Program-made: the position numbers and the translations under genes
The notes under the pieces: generated by a model
Databases searched by the model: none
Seen by the model: the letters and a program-made list of their open reading frames with translations, nothing else
Told to the model about the DNA's origin: nothing
Shown: piece after piece, positions 1 to 8,799 of the stretch
Numbering within the stretch: the stretch's first letter is position 1
Layout of the letters: each line of letters starts with the position of its first letter
Assembly: GCA_028285625.1 (NCBI GenBank)
Contig: JANQOX010000005.1
Coordinates: forward strand, 372,001-436,000
Reading direction: 5' to 3'
DNA from: Myxococcota bacterium
GTDB lineage: Bacteria > Myxococcota_A > UBA9160 > UBA6930
DNA: 64,000 nt

Positions 1-978
1 GCCGAGACGCTCGAGATCGCGGTGCTGCTCCCCGACGGCGAGCGCACCGACCGGCGCGAACCGCTGGCGGTGCTGGCGAGTCTGGCACCGCTCGAAGGGC
101 TGCCCGACCTGGGTCCAGGCCTCTCGGCGCTGGTCCCGGCCCGGCATCTCCACGAACTGCTGCATGGCGTGCCTCTCGGCCTCGGCCCGGACGACGATGC
201 CGAGCGTCCCGGCCAGATGATGCGGTTGCTGCGCCGCGAGGCGCCGGGCTTCCATCGCCAGTTCGTCGATCCCCACGCGGCGCTGCGCTTGTCGCTTCAG
301 GCGGGCAAGACGCCGCAGCGCGAGCTGCGCGCGCTGCTCGGGTCGGTCCATGCCGAACTCGACCGCGCCCTGCCCGAGGGCTACGCGGCCGTGGTGACGG
401 GGCCGCTGGCCACGGTGGCGGCGATGATCGACGAGATCCGCGTGACCCAGCTCTCGAGCTTTGCGCTGGCCGGGGTCCTGGTCTGGCTGCTCGTGATGCT
501 CGCTTTCCGGTCGGTCACGCTGGGCGCGATGGCCCTGGTTCCCACCCTGCTTCCGGTGATCGTCACACTCGGGTCCATGGGTTTCGTCGGCATCGCGCTC
601 GACGTGGGCAGCGCCATGGTCGCCGCCGTGGTGATCGGCCTCGCGGTGGACGATGCCATCCACCTGCTGCAGGCGTATGGGCGTCGCCGCGAGCAGGGCG
701 AAGCGGCCGATGCTGCCATTGCGGGGGCCGTGCACGACGTGGGCCGCGCACTGGTCACGACGTCGCTGGCGCTGGTGGTGGGCTTCACGGCGCTGGCGAT
801 GGCGCCCTGGCAGAGCATCGCCAGCTTTGGCGCGGTCTCGGCCATCGCCATCCTGACGGCGCTCGGCGCCGCCCTCGTCACCCTTCCGGCGCTGGTTCCG
901 GGCGAAGCGTCCCACGACCCTCGAAGCGGATCGTCGTCGTCTTCCCGACCCGAAGTACGAAGTTCGAGACGTCCGTGA
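1..978 (+). CDS. RND/MMPL-family exporter, C-terminal part (truncated by window edge)
   Basis: The frame is already open at base 1, so only the C-terminal portion is present. After a soluble porter-like stretch, a run of about five hydrophobic segments (roughly residues 155-300 of the visible part) contains the GLAVDDAIHLL motif seen in the central helix of RND/MMPL transporters, whose acidic pair takes part in proton coupling. Such proteins export lipids or hydrophobic compounds across the inner membrane. The last ~30 residues are Ser/Arg-rich, lie beyond the final helix and overlap the 3' end of the convergent YceI gene by 101 bp, so the native stop may have been lost or the tail is simply non-conserved. 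The substrate cannot be told. Confidence 0.85.
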   Translation, partial: AETLEIAVLLPDGERTDRREPLAVLASLAPLEGLPDLGPGLSALVPARHLHELLHGVPLGLGPDDDAERPGQMMRLLRREAPGFHRQFVDPHAALRLSLQAGKTPQRELRALLGSVHAELDRALPEGYAAVVTGPLATVAAMIDEIRVTQLSSFALAGVLVWLLVMLAFRSVTLGAMALVPTLLPVIVTLGSMGFVGIALDVGSAMVAAVVIGLAVDDAIHLLQAYGRRREQGEAADAAIAGAVHDVGRALVTTSLALVVGFTALAMAPWQSIASFGAVSAIAILTALGAALVTLPALVPGEASHDPRSGSSSSSRPEVRSSRRP

Positions 979-1486
979 GCCCCCAGGCCACGTAGGGGAC
1001 CTCGAAGGCGCCCTCGACGTGGCCGCGCCCGTCGGGCTCGCGCTCGGCCTCGAAGTCGATGGCGACGGGATGCGCGTCGCCCAGGATCTCGATCGAGCCG
1101 TGCAGCAGTCCCGTGAGCCGATCGCCGCTGCGCGCGCGGACCTCGAGCGAGTCGGCCGAGAGGACGATCCGCGGGTAGCGCACACTCACCAGGACGTCGT
1201 CGTGCATGTGATCGTCGCGCAGCCGGTTGCCGGTTCTCGCGCTACGGGCATCGACCACCACGCGCCCGGCCGCCGGCCCTCCGTCGGCGTCGAAGCGCAG
1301 GGAACCCTCGACGATGCCGAATCGGCCCTTGACCGAGTTGAGGGTGGCATCGACCACGAACGTGACCTCGGTCTCGGCCGGGTCGAGGACGAGGGTGTAG
1401 CCCTCGGCCAGTGCGGGTGCGCCCGCGAGCGATATGGCGACCGCGGCCGCCCACACGAGGATTCGCCCGAGGTGATCGCGCCCCAC
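878..1486 (-). CDS. YceI-family periplasmic lipid-binding-like protein
   Basis: The protein has a hydrophobic signal segment (LVWAAAVAISLAGAPALA) followed by the YceI beta-barrel pattern: a TEVTFVVDATLNSVKG opening, a DARSARTGN strand, RDDHMHDDVLVSVRYP, and a TDVSNFVLRVGKT ending. YceI proteins are small exported lipocalin-like barrels that bind polyisoprenoid-type lipids. The frame opens further upstream (to 1537), but that would overlap the divergent P450 start. GTG 1486, which directly precedes the signal peptide, is the better start and leaves a 35-bp divergent gap. The second GTG at the LVWAA stretch is an alternative. Confidence 0.85.
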   Translation of the reverse strand: MGRDHLGRILVWAAAVAISLAGAPALAEGYTLVLDPAETEVTFVVDATLNSVKGRFGIVEGSLRFDADGGPAAGRVVVDARSARTGNRLRDDHMHDDVLVSVRYPRIVLSADSLEVRARSGDRLTGLLHGSIEILGDAHPVAIDFEAEREPDGRGHVEGAFEVPYVAWGLTDVSNFVLRVGKTTTIRFEGRGTLRPEPAPEG

Positions 1487-1521
1487 ATCAGGTAGGCTAG
1501 CGGGCCTTCTGGAGGACGAGC

Positions 1522-2769
1522 ATGGCGACCGAGGCACTGCCCTTCGAGGGCATCCACATCATCCACCCCGAGACCTATGCCGAGCACGGCTATCCCCACG
1601 ACGCGTGGGCGTGGATGCGCGCCAACGATCCCGTATTCCGCTGGGAGGAAACCGAGGGGCTGCCCTTCTGGGCCATCACCAAGCACGCCGACGTCACCGA
1701 GATCAGCAAGCTCCCGGACGTGTTCGCCAACGGGCCTCGGCTCACGATCAGCCACGAAGCCGAAGAGCCGCGCATGGAGGAGTTTCCGCCGACGCTCATC
1801 CAGATGGACAACCCGCGGCACGCGGTCTACCGCAAGCTCATCGCCCATCGCTTCAGCCCGTCGGCCCTGCGCCGCATGCACGACGACGTGGAGCAGATCG
1901 GGCGCGAGATCGTCGATGCCCTGGTGCAGGACGACGTGGGCGAGTGCGACTTCGTGAAGGAGGTCTCGGCGCCGCTTCCCATCGCAGTGATCGCGTGGCT
2001 CCTGGGTGTGCCGCGCGAGGACTGGAACCTGCTGTTCGACTGGACCAACCGCATCATCGGAGCCGGCGACCCGGAGTTTGCCGAAGAGGGCAAGACGCCC
2101 CAGGAGGCCGCCCGCGGAACCATGGTCGAGCTGTTCACCTACTTCGCCAAGCTGGTGGAGGAGAAGAAGCAGAAGCCGGGCGACGACCTGATCAGCCTGT
2201 TCACGCAGATGGAGGTCGACGGCAAGAAGCTCGACCTGATGGACCAGCTGGCCTGGTGCCTGATCATCGTGGTCGCCGGCAACGAGACCACCCGCAACGG
2301 CACCTCGGGCGGCATGCTGGCCTTCGTCGAGAACCAGAGCGAGATTCGCAGGCTTCAGGCCGATCCCGACCTCATCGGCCCCGCGGTCGAAGAGTGCGTG
2401 CGCTGGTCCACGCCGATCATCCACTTCGCCCGGACGGCCACGCGCGACTACGAGCTGCGCGGCAAGACCATTCGCGAGGGCGATGCCGTCGCGCTCTTCT
2501 ACCCCTCGGCCAATCGCGACGAGGAGGTGTTCGACGAGCCCTACCGCTTCCGCATCGACCGCAATCCCAACCGTCACCTGGGCTTCGGCGTCGGGGAGCA
2601 CTTCTGCTTGGGCTCGCACCTGGCCCGGCTCGAGATGAAGGTGGCCTACAAGCACCTGCTGCCGCGCATCGACGAGATCGAACTCGCCGGGCCGGTCGAG
2701 CGCCTGCGCTCGAGCCTGGTGGGCGGCGTCAAGCACCTGCCCATCCGCTACAAGCTGAAGCCCGCCTAG
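1522..2769 (+). CDS. Cytochrome P450 monooxygenase
   Basis: This is a 415-residue soluble bacterial P450. The I-helix oxygen-activation motif AGNETT is at about residues 252-257, the K-helix ExxR (ECVR) follows, and the heme-thiolate loop FGVGEHFCLG is at about 355-364 with Cys362 as the iron ligand. The overall pattern resembles the CYP125/CYP142-like and terpene-hydroxylating groups that oxidise sterol side chains or terpenoids, but the substrate is not deducible. A good ribosome site (GGAGG, 1512-1516) precedes the ATG. No ferredoxin or reductase gene lies next to it, so electrons must come from elsewhere. Confidence 0.93.
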   Translation: MATEALPFEGIHIIHPETYAEHGYPHDAWAWMRANDPVFRWEETEGLPFWAITKHADVTEISKLPDVFANGPRLTISHEAEEPRMEEFPPTLIQMDNPRHAVYRKLIAHRFSPSALRRMHDDVEQIGREIVDALVQDDVGECDFVKEVSAPLPIAVIAWLLGVPREDWNLLFDWTNRIIGAGDPEFAEEGKTPQEAARGTMVELFTYFAKLVEEKKQKPGDDLISLFTQMEVDGKKLDLMDQLAWCLIIVVAGNETTRNGTSGGMLAFVENQSEIRRLQADPDLIGPAVEECVRWSTPIIHFARTATRDYELRGKTIREGDAVALFYPSANRDEEVFDEPYRFRIDRNPNRHLGFGVGEHFCLGSHLARLEMKVAYKHLLPRIDEIELAGPVERLRSSLVGGVKHLPIRYKLKPA

Positions 2770-2777
2770 AGCCCATC

Positions 2778-3944
2778 GTGGGCCGACCGGGATCCGGTCT
2801 CGCGGGTGGGTTCTTCGACAAGCGTTCGCACGCCGGGCTCCAGCTGGATGCGTTGGATGGTGCGCGCGGCGTCGCCGTGCTGCTCGTCGTCCTGAGTCAC
2901 GCGAGCAACGAGGGGCGGCACCTGCACCCGAGCCTGGACTTCTCCGGAGCGGGCAAGTACGGCGTCTACCTGTTCTTCGTCCTGAGCGCGTTCCTGCTGA
3001 CCCTGCCGATCACGTCGCGCTCCGGCTCCCAGCTGGCTCGCCCGGCACCCCACGTGGCCTACCTGATGCGCCGCGTGCTGCGGGTGTTTCCGCTCTACGT
3101 GCTGGCGCTCACCGTGGGGCTTCTGGCGACCCGCATGCTGGCAACCTGGGCGATCCCGCTGACGACGGAAGAGTGGATCGCGCACCTGCTGCTGCGAGAA
3201 GGCAAGTCGATCTATTGGACGATCCCCGTGGAGTTCAAGTACTACCTCGTTCTGCCGTTCGTGGCCGTGGCCGATCTGGTCCTCTCGGGCCAGCGCCGGC
3301 CCTGGCTCGGGGCCGCCGTCGCGTTCGTTCTGGCGGTGGGCGTGGCGGTCTGGGTGGAGCCCAGCGCGCACCCGATCCAGAACGCGATCCGACTCCTCGA
3401 CTACCTTCCGGCGTTCCTGTGCGGCAGTGCCGCGGCCTTCGTCTTTCGGGCGTTGGGCGGGCAGCCTCTTCGGGGCCCGGGCCGTGGGGTCGCCCTCGAG
3501 TTCGCGGCCCTTTCCGCCGCCGCTGCGGTGTTGGCCGTCATCCCTTCCTTCTTTGCGGTCTGGTCCGGGCGCGAGGTCGAGCCCTGGGCGTTCCATGCCG
3601 ACGTGCTGATGTTCGGCATCCTCTGGGCCGTCTTCGTGTTGGGTGCGTTGCTCGGGGCTGGCGGGGTGCGCCGCGTGCTCGCCTGGGCCCCGCTTCGCTT
3701 CGTGGGGATCGTGAGCTTCAGCGTCTATCTCTGGCACCTGGTCGTCCTCGAGCGGGTCCTCGGGCTCGTCGCCGCGCCCGCTCCGGCGCAGGTCGTGCTC
3801 GTGCTGGGACTCACGCTCGTCGTTTCGGCTGTGTCGTTCTGGCTGGTCGAGCGGCCCTTCATTCGCTCGGCCTGGTCGCGCCGCCTGGTCGCGCGCGGGG
3901 CCGAGTTGCCCGGCCGCCTGTGGCCCCGCGGAGGAGCCGCATGA
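2778..3944 (+). CDS. Acyltransferase 3 (OafA/YrhL-type) integral membrane O-acyltransferase
   Basis: The 388-residue protein is polytopic with the family hallmarks: LDGARGVAVLLVVLSHA near the N-terminus (conserved R and H), GVYLFFVLSAFLL, MRRVLRVFPLY, TIPVEFKYYL, and a VSFSVYLWHL helix near the end. Members transfer acyl groups from the cytoplasm onto sugars or lipids of the cell surface. The GTG at 2778 is the only sensible start, 8 nt after the P450 stop. Its stop overlaps the next ATG (ATGA at 3941), so it is translationally coupled to the sulfatase-like lipoprotein and probably acts on the same surface glycan. Confidence 0.9.
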   Translation: MGRPGSGLAGGFFDKRSHAGLQLDALDGARGVAVLLVVLSHASNEGRHLHPSLDFSGAGKYGVYLFFVLSAFLLTLPITSRSGSQLARPAPHVAYLMRRVLRVFPLYVLALTVGLLATRMLATWAIPLTTEEWIAHLLLREGKSIYWTIPVEFKYYLVLPFVAVADLVLSGQRRPWLGAAVAFVLAVGVAVWVEPSAHPIQNAIRLLDYLPAFLCGSAAAFVFRALGGQPLRGPGRGVALEFAALSAAAAVLAVIPSFFAVWSGREVEPWAFHADVLMFGILWAVFVLGALLGAGGVRRVLAWAPLRFVGIVSFSVYLWHLVVLERVLGLVAAPAPAQVVLVLGLTLVVSAVSFWLVERPFIRSAWSRRLVARGAELPGRLWPRGGAA

Positions 3945-5332
3945 GTCGCTCGATCGGTCGGGTCGCGATCCTGGCCCTGTTGCTGGCGGTGCCGGGCTGC
4001 AGCCGTCCCGAAGGGCCCAACCTGCTGCTCGTGACCGTAGACACGCTTCGGGCCGACGTGTTGTCGTGCTACGGCGGGCCGGAGGACGTGGGGACCGTCC
4101 TCTGTGGGCTCGGCGACCCGGGGACGCGCTACGTCTGGGCGTTCTCGACGGCGCCGTACACGGTCCCCTCGGTGGCCTCGATCCTCACCTCGCGCCAGCC
4201 GAGCCGCCATCGCCTGTCGCAGTTCTCGTCGGCGCCGCTTGCCGATGGTGTCGAATCGGTGGCCGAGGTGGTTCGCCGCGCGGGATACCGGACCGGAGCC
4301 GTGGTCTCCAATGCGCTGCTCGAACGTTCCCGCGGTCTCGACCGGGGTTTCGATCTCTATGACGATCGGATGCCCACCCCCGAACGCAATCGTCCCCACA
4401 TGTCGGACCGGATCGCCGAGGACGCGACCACGGCCGCGCTCGACTTCATCGCGGGCGGTGAGGAGCCTTGGTTCTTGTGGGTGCACTACCAGGATCCGCA
4501 TGGCCCCTACGACCCCCCGACCTCCAGCGGGCCCGTCACGCCGAGCGGCGAGCGGCTGCGCGTGCTGCCCGACCACTCGGGCTGGCGTGGCATTCCGGCC
4601 TACCAGGCCGTGCCCGGGCTGGAAGACCCGGCCGACTATCGGGCTCGCTACCTGGACGAAGTGCGGTACTTGGACGCGCAGATCGGCCGTCTGCTCGACG
4701 GCGCCGCGTCTCCGCGCGGTACGTCGGTCATCCTCACGGCTGATCACGGCGAAGCCCTCGGCGAGGACGACTATTGGTTCGCCCACGGCCACTCCCTCGG
4801 AATCGACCAGATTCGGGTGCCGCTTCTCTTTCGTCCGGCCGGCGCGGAGGGCGGGGGCCTCGATGCGACGCCCGTGAGCCTGGTGGACGTCGCGCCGACG
4901 CTCCTGGCCGAGGCGGGGCTCGCGGCGCCTGCTGGTTTCGTGGGGCGCCCGCTCGGCACCGCGTCCGAGACCGCTCTGGCAGCGGCTGCGGGCGCGGGTC
5001 CGGGGCGGCCGCTGTTCGCCGAGCATCATGCTCGGTTGGCCGTCGTGGCAGACGGGCGCTACCTCGCGCGCGATCGGTTCGACCTGACGCGTCCCCGTCG
5101 AGACCCCAATTCCCTCGGCATCCTCCGGCCCCTCCCCTCCCGGTCGGCGCTTCTTTCCGGCGATGGGGTGGTGCCGGCCTACGAGCCCGAGAGCCCGGAG
5201 CGCGACGCCGACCAGGCACTGCTCCTCGACCGGCACGCCGCACGGCTGTCGGCCCAAGGGGCGCCGCCGAAGGAAGAGCTCGACCCCGAGACACGCGAGC
5301 GCCTGCGCGCACTCGGGTACCTGAGCGAGTGA
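3941..5332 (+). CDS. Sulfatase-like lipoprotein of the alkaline-phosphatase superfamily, FGly cysteine replaced
   Basis: This is a 463-residue predicted lipoprotein: the lipobox AVPGC puts the lipidated Cys at residue 20. The sulfatase fold is evident from VTVDTLRAD (metal Asp34) and TADHGEALGED (metal Asp-His). In true sulfatases the next motif is C/S-x-P-S-R; here it is TVPSVASILTS, with Thr74 in the formylglycine position and no Arg. Ordinary formylglycine sulfatase chemistry is therefore unlikely; Thr could act as an alkoxide nucleophile, as in phosphotransferases of this superfamily. The C-terminal RLRALGYLSE motif is typical of this lipoprotein subgroup. It is coupled to genes on both sides. 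Confidence 0.88.
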   Translation: MSRSIGRVAILALLLAVPGCSRPEGPNLLLVTVDTLRADVLSCYGGPEDVGTVLCGLGDPGTRYVWAFSTAPYTVPSVASILTSRQPSRHRLSQFSSAPLADGVESVAEVVRRAGYRTGAVVSNALLERSRGLDRGFDLYDDRMPTPERNRPHMSDRIAEDATTAALDFIAGGEEPWFLWVHYQDPHGPYDPPTSSGPVTPSGERLRVLPDHSGWRGIPAYQAVPGLEDPADYRARYLDEVRYLDAQIGRLLDGAASPRGTSVILTADHGEALGEDDYWFAHGHSLGIDQIRVPLLFRPAGAEGGGLDATPVSLVDVAPTLLAEAGLAAPAGFVGRPLGTASETALAAAAGAGPGRPLFAEHHARLAVVADGRYLARDRFDLTRPRRDPNSLGILRPLPSRSALLSGDGVVPAYEPESPERDADQALLLDRHAARLSAQGAPPKEELDPETRERLRALGYLSE

Positions 5333-7674
5333 GCCGACGAGCCGAAGCGCGCAGCGAACTGCTGTGCGCGGCTGCTCTGGCCGCGCTCCCGTGGATCGTG
5401 TTCCTGCCGGTCGCCACGCTCGGGCGCACCTTCGCGCTGATCGACCTGCAGTTCTACTTCCACCCCTACCACGTGGCCGCCGCGGCCGTCCTGGAGAGCG
5501 GCCAACTGCCGCTGTGGAACCCGTACGCGTTCAGCGGCATCCCGTTGCTCGGAGATGGCCAGGCGGCGCTGCTTCACCCCGCGAGCTGGCTCTTCTTCTT
5601 CTTGCCTGCAGGCGCGGCACTCAACTTCGACGTCTTGCTCCAGTTCTCGATCGGCGGGGTCGGCGCGTTCCTGGCGGCGCGCAACCTGGGAGCCGACCGG
5701 GCTCCTGCCGCGATCGGTGCGGTGGCCTTCATGTTGGGCGGCTTCATGACGGCCAGGCTGATCATCCTGTCGATCATGAGCACCGCCGCGATGATCCCGT
5801 GGATCTTTCTCGCCGTGGACCGCGTGATCCGGGGCGGGTCCCGCCGAGCGATCGCGGGAGGCGCGCTCGCCGTGGCGCTCCAGGTATTCGCCGGCCATCC
5901 CCAGCTGCCCCTGTACACAGGCCTCGCCGTGGGGCTCTACGGGCTGGTCGTCGTCGCCACGCCCGGCGAAGGGCGCCCGCGCCTGGCACCGGCCGTGTTC
6001 GGTGTGGCGGCCGTCTATGGCCTCGGGCTGGGAATCGCTGCGCTTCAGCTCCTGCCCTGGGCGGAACTCGCGCGCTTCTCGCCGCGGGCGGAGCAGGCGG
6101 GGTTCGAGTTGGTGTTCGGAAACTCCATGGCCCCCGCCGACTGGCTGCTGCTCGGGTTCCCCTACCTGCGCGGCTCCATCGATGCCGGGCCGTTCGGCGA
6201 AGCGGCGCTGTCGTCGGCCCTCGCCATCGCATCCTGGGAGCGGGCGACCTACCTGGGCCTGCTTCCCCTGGCGCTCGCGGCGCTGGCCTTCTGTCCGGCT
6301 CGTGCGTCCGAGCCGCCGTCCGCCCAGCCTCCCCATGGCGCGCGCGCCGCCCTGTTGGCGGTGGTCGTCGCGACGGTGGTCTTCGCCATGGGCAAACACA
6401 CGCCGCTGGGCGAGGTCTTCCACCGGATTCCGCTGCTCGGCCAGTTCCGGGATCCCGGACGCATTCTCGGCGTCACCTCGTTCGCGTTGGCGATGCTCGC
6501 CACGCTCGGCGCGCAGCGCGTGGCAAAAGGCCTCACGCGGACCGCCGCATGGGCTTCGGCGGTGCTGCTCGTGGTGCTTCCCGTCCTGGTGGTGTTCGCG
6601 GCGCCGAAGCTGGGACTCGACCCGGCCGACGTCGAGCGCCTGGCGGCGGACCGGCCCAACGCCTGGCTGCCGATGGCGGTGGGCGTGGCGAGCGGCGTGC
6701 TGCTCTGGGTCTGGTGGCGCGCGCGCGACCCCCGTTGGGCCTGGGGAGCCCTCGCCGTGGTCGCGCTGGACGTCGGTGTCGCGTCCCGGTCCTTCGTCCC
6801 CATGGACGACGCCGCGGTCTGGCGAGCGCGCCCGCCCGCGGCCGATGTGATCACCGCCGACCCCGTCCCCGACCGCTGTCGCAAGCTCACGTTCTTCGAC
6901 CTCAGCTGGCGCGACGTCGCGCTGGCGCGCGACCGATTGTCGGTGAGCTGGGGCATGGTCTACGGCATCGAAGACGCCAACGGGTTCAATTCACTCCAGC
7001 CTCGGCGCTACACCGACTTCCTCTTTGGTCGAGATGCCACCGACGTCTCGTACGGCGCGTTCACCGACCCGCGCGTGCTCCAGGCGGACTGGCCCGTGCT
7101 GCACGCACTCTGCGTCAAGTACCTGCTGTTCCCCGGGCGTGGCGGCTTCGAGGTGCCCGACCACCTGCGGCTGCGGTACCGCGACGAGCGCGTGGCGATC
7201 TACGAGAACCTCGCGGTCTGGCCCCGCGCGTGGTTCGCGGATCGGGTCGTGGCCGAGACCGATCCCGAAGCCGTTCTGGCCGCGGTGACGGCCGTGGGGT
7301 TCGACCGCCATACCGAGACGCGCGTCGAGGCGCTCGAAGCGCCGGTCGGCGAAGCCCGGGGCGACGCGGAGGTCGTGACCGGGACCTGGTCGCCCAACCG
7401 GATCGTGCTTCGTGTCCGGACCGACGACCCCCGCCTGCTGGTCGTGAGCGAGATGCACTACCCCGGTTGGGTCGCGCGCATCGGCGGGCGCGAGGTACCG
7501 ATCCATCGCGCCAACTACCTGTTCCGATCGGTCGTCGTCCCACCGGGCGACCACGACGTCGAGTTCGTCTATCGGCCGCGCCCGGTAGTTTGGGGCCTGG
7601 GCATCACGCTGGCGTCGCTGGGGGTGGCGGGGTGGCTCGGGGTGCGTGGGGCGGCTCGTCCGCGGCGCCCCTGA
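5329..7674 (+). CDS. YfhO-like polytopic membrane protein
   Basis: The protein is 781 residues with about 12-14 hydrophobic segments and a C-terminal periplasmic domain. The first-loop motif LWNPYAFSGIPLLGDGQ and the terminal MHYPGWVARIGG...FVYRP pattern are characteristic of the YfhO/DUF6541-like group, GT-C-type proteins thought to glycosylate lipid-linked polymers (YfhO decorates lipoteichoic acid in Bacillus). The start is GTG 5329, whose GTGA overlaps the stop of the sulfatase-like gene. The 3' end overlaps the convergent acyltransferase by 71 bp. Together with the two upstream genes it looks like a surface-glycan modification operon; the acceptor is unknown. Confidence 0.85.
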   Translation: MSRRAEARSELLCAAALAALPWIVFLPVATLGRTFALIDLQFYFHPYHVAAAAVLESGQLPLWNPYAFSGIPLLGDGQAALLHPASWLFFFLPAGAALNFDVLLQFSIGGVGAFLAARNLGADRAPAAIGAVAFMLGGFMTARLIILSIMSTAAMIPWIFLAVDRVIRGGSRRAIAGGALAVALQVFAGHPQLPLYTGLAVGLYGLVVVATPGEGRPRLAPAVFGVAAVYGLGLGIAALQLLPWAELARFSPRAEQAGFELVFGNSMAPADWLLLGFPYLRGSIDAGPFGEAALSSALAIASWERATYLGLLPLALAALAFCPARASEPPSAQPPHGARAALLAVVVATVVFAMGKHTPLGEVFHRIPLLGQFRDPGRILGVTSFALAMLATLGAQRVAKGLTRTAAWASAVLLVVLPVLVVFAAPKLGLDPADVERLAADRPNAWLPMAVGVASGVLLWVWWRARDPRWAWGALAVVALDVGVASRSFVPMDDAAVWRARPPAADVITADPVPDRCRKLTFFDLSWRDVALARDRLSVSWGMVYGIEDANGFNSLQPRRYTDFLFGRDATDVSYGAFTDPRVLQADWPVLHALCVKYLLFPGRGGFEVPDHLRLRYRDERVAIYENLAVWPRAWFADRVVAETDPEAVLAAVTAVGFDRHTETRVEALEAPVGEARGDAEVVTGTWSPNRIVLRVRTDDPRLLVVSEMHYPGWVARIGGREVPIHRANYLFRSVVVPPGDHDVEFVYRPRPVVWGLGITLASLGVAGWLGVRGAARPRRP

Positions 7675-8770
7675 ACAGGCTGCGACCGTCGCGCACGTGG
7701 CCGAACTCGATGTAGCGGTAGGTCACGGCGCTCCAGAGCAGCGCGATGGCGATCACGGCCACGACGCTCTCGATCGACAGGTCGCGCGACACGCCGAACC
7801 AGCGGCGCAGCACCAGGTCGTGCCACACGTAGATGGAGAAGCACATCATGCCCGCGACCTGGAGCGGCCCGAACGTCAGCGCGCGCCGCAGCCAGCCGGC
7901 GGGAAGCGAGAGCGACCCGTACACGACGCAGGCGAGCCCCGTCGTGCTGATCAGGCTCAACCACGGCACCCACGCACGCGAGAGCACGTCGAGGTTCACC
8001 CAGTCCCAGATCAGCATCGCGAGGCCGACCCCGAGCACGCCGGCTGCGACGGTGGCCCTCGCGGTGCCCGGGGCCAGGGCCCCGCGGTGCACCCACCATG
8101 CTCCGAGCGCCATGCCGATCACGAACTGATCCAGTCGGCCGACGACCGAGTCCTTGATGGGATTCAGGTAGCGGCTCGGGTAGTCCGTGTACCAGGCCTC
8201 GCCGAAGAGCCGTACCAGGAGCGCCATGGCCAGCACGGCCACCAGCACGCGCGGCCAGCGCCAGCGATCGATGGCGAGCACGAGCAGGGGGAAGAGGGCG
8301 CTGAACCAGATCTCGAGGCCCAGCGACCAGAGGGGCCAGTTGTAGGGCGGGAAGAACAGACGCTCGACGAACGGAAAGGTCGCCGTCCCCATGAACAGGA
8401 TGTCCCACCACCCCTCGCTACTCGCGACGCGGACGGGCCGGAACAGGGCCATGGCTGCAATGACGTTCGCGTAGTAGAGGGGCAGCAGGCGCAACGCCCG
8501 GCGGCGATAGAACTGGCGAACCGCTCCCGCCTCTTTCAGCGTGCGGCGCCCGCTGGCGTAGGGCAGCACCAGAACCAGCCCGGACAACACGAAGAAGAGG
8601 TCGACTCCGAAGTTGCCGTGGTGCAGCGGTGCCGAGACCGGAATTCCGGCGATCTCGATCGCGAAGGTGCCGGGGGGCACCAGCGGTCCGACCAGGTGTT
8701 GGTAGAAGACCGCGGCGATCGCGAGGCCGCGCAGTCCGTTGATGACCGCGAGTCGCGGTGCTTGATCCAC
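7604..8770 (-). CDS. Acyltransferase 3 (OafA/YrhL-type) integral membrane O-acyltransferase, second copy
   Basis: This 388-residue acyltransferase_3 protein has INGLRGLAIAAVFYQHLVGP at the N-terminus, FGVDLFFVLSGLVLVLPYA, YRRRALRLLPLYYAN, and FSIYVWHDLVL in the last third, with about 10 membrane helices. The start is GTG 8770; the frame stays open upstream only because it shadows the next gene. It lies 29 bp downstream of the AspH-type hydroxylase on the same strand and is probably the last gene of a PLP-enzyme / hydroxylase / acyltransferase unit. It is only distantly similar to the copy at 2778-3944 and is not a local duplicate. Confidence 0.9.
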   Translation of the reverse strand: MDQAPRLAVINGLRGLAIAAVFYQHLVGPLVPPGTFAIEIAGIPVSAPLHHGNFGVDLFFVLSGLVLVLPYASGRRTLKEAGAVRQFYRRRALRLLPLYYANVIAAMALFRPVRVASSEGWWDILFMGTATFPFVERLFFPPYNWPLWSLGLEIWFSALFPLLVLAIDRWRWPRVLVAVLAMALLVRLFGEAWYTDYPSRYLNPIKDSVVGRLDQFVIGMALGAWWVHRGALAPGTARATVAAGVLGVGLAMLIWDWVNLDVLSRAWVPWLSLISTTGLACVVYGSLSLPAGWLRRALTFGPLQVAGMMCFSIYVWHDLVLRRWFGVSRDLSIESVVAVIAIALLWSAVTYRYIEFGHVRDGRSLFRGAADEPPHAPRATPPPPATPA

Positions 8771-8799
8771 GTGCGGGCCGCCGCTCAGCCTGCGGCGGT

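Noticed and set aside
3725..5257. A minus-strand open frame of 510 codons antisense to the sulfatase-like gene
   Set aside because: Low-complexity Arg/Gly/His composition with no motif; the plus-strand protein has clear family motifs and coupled neighbours.
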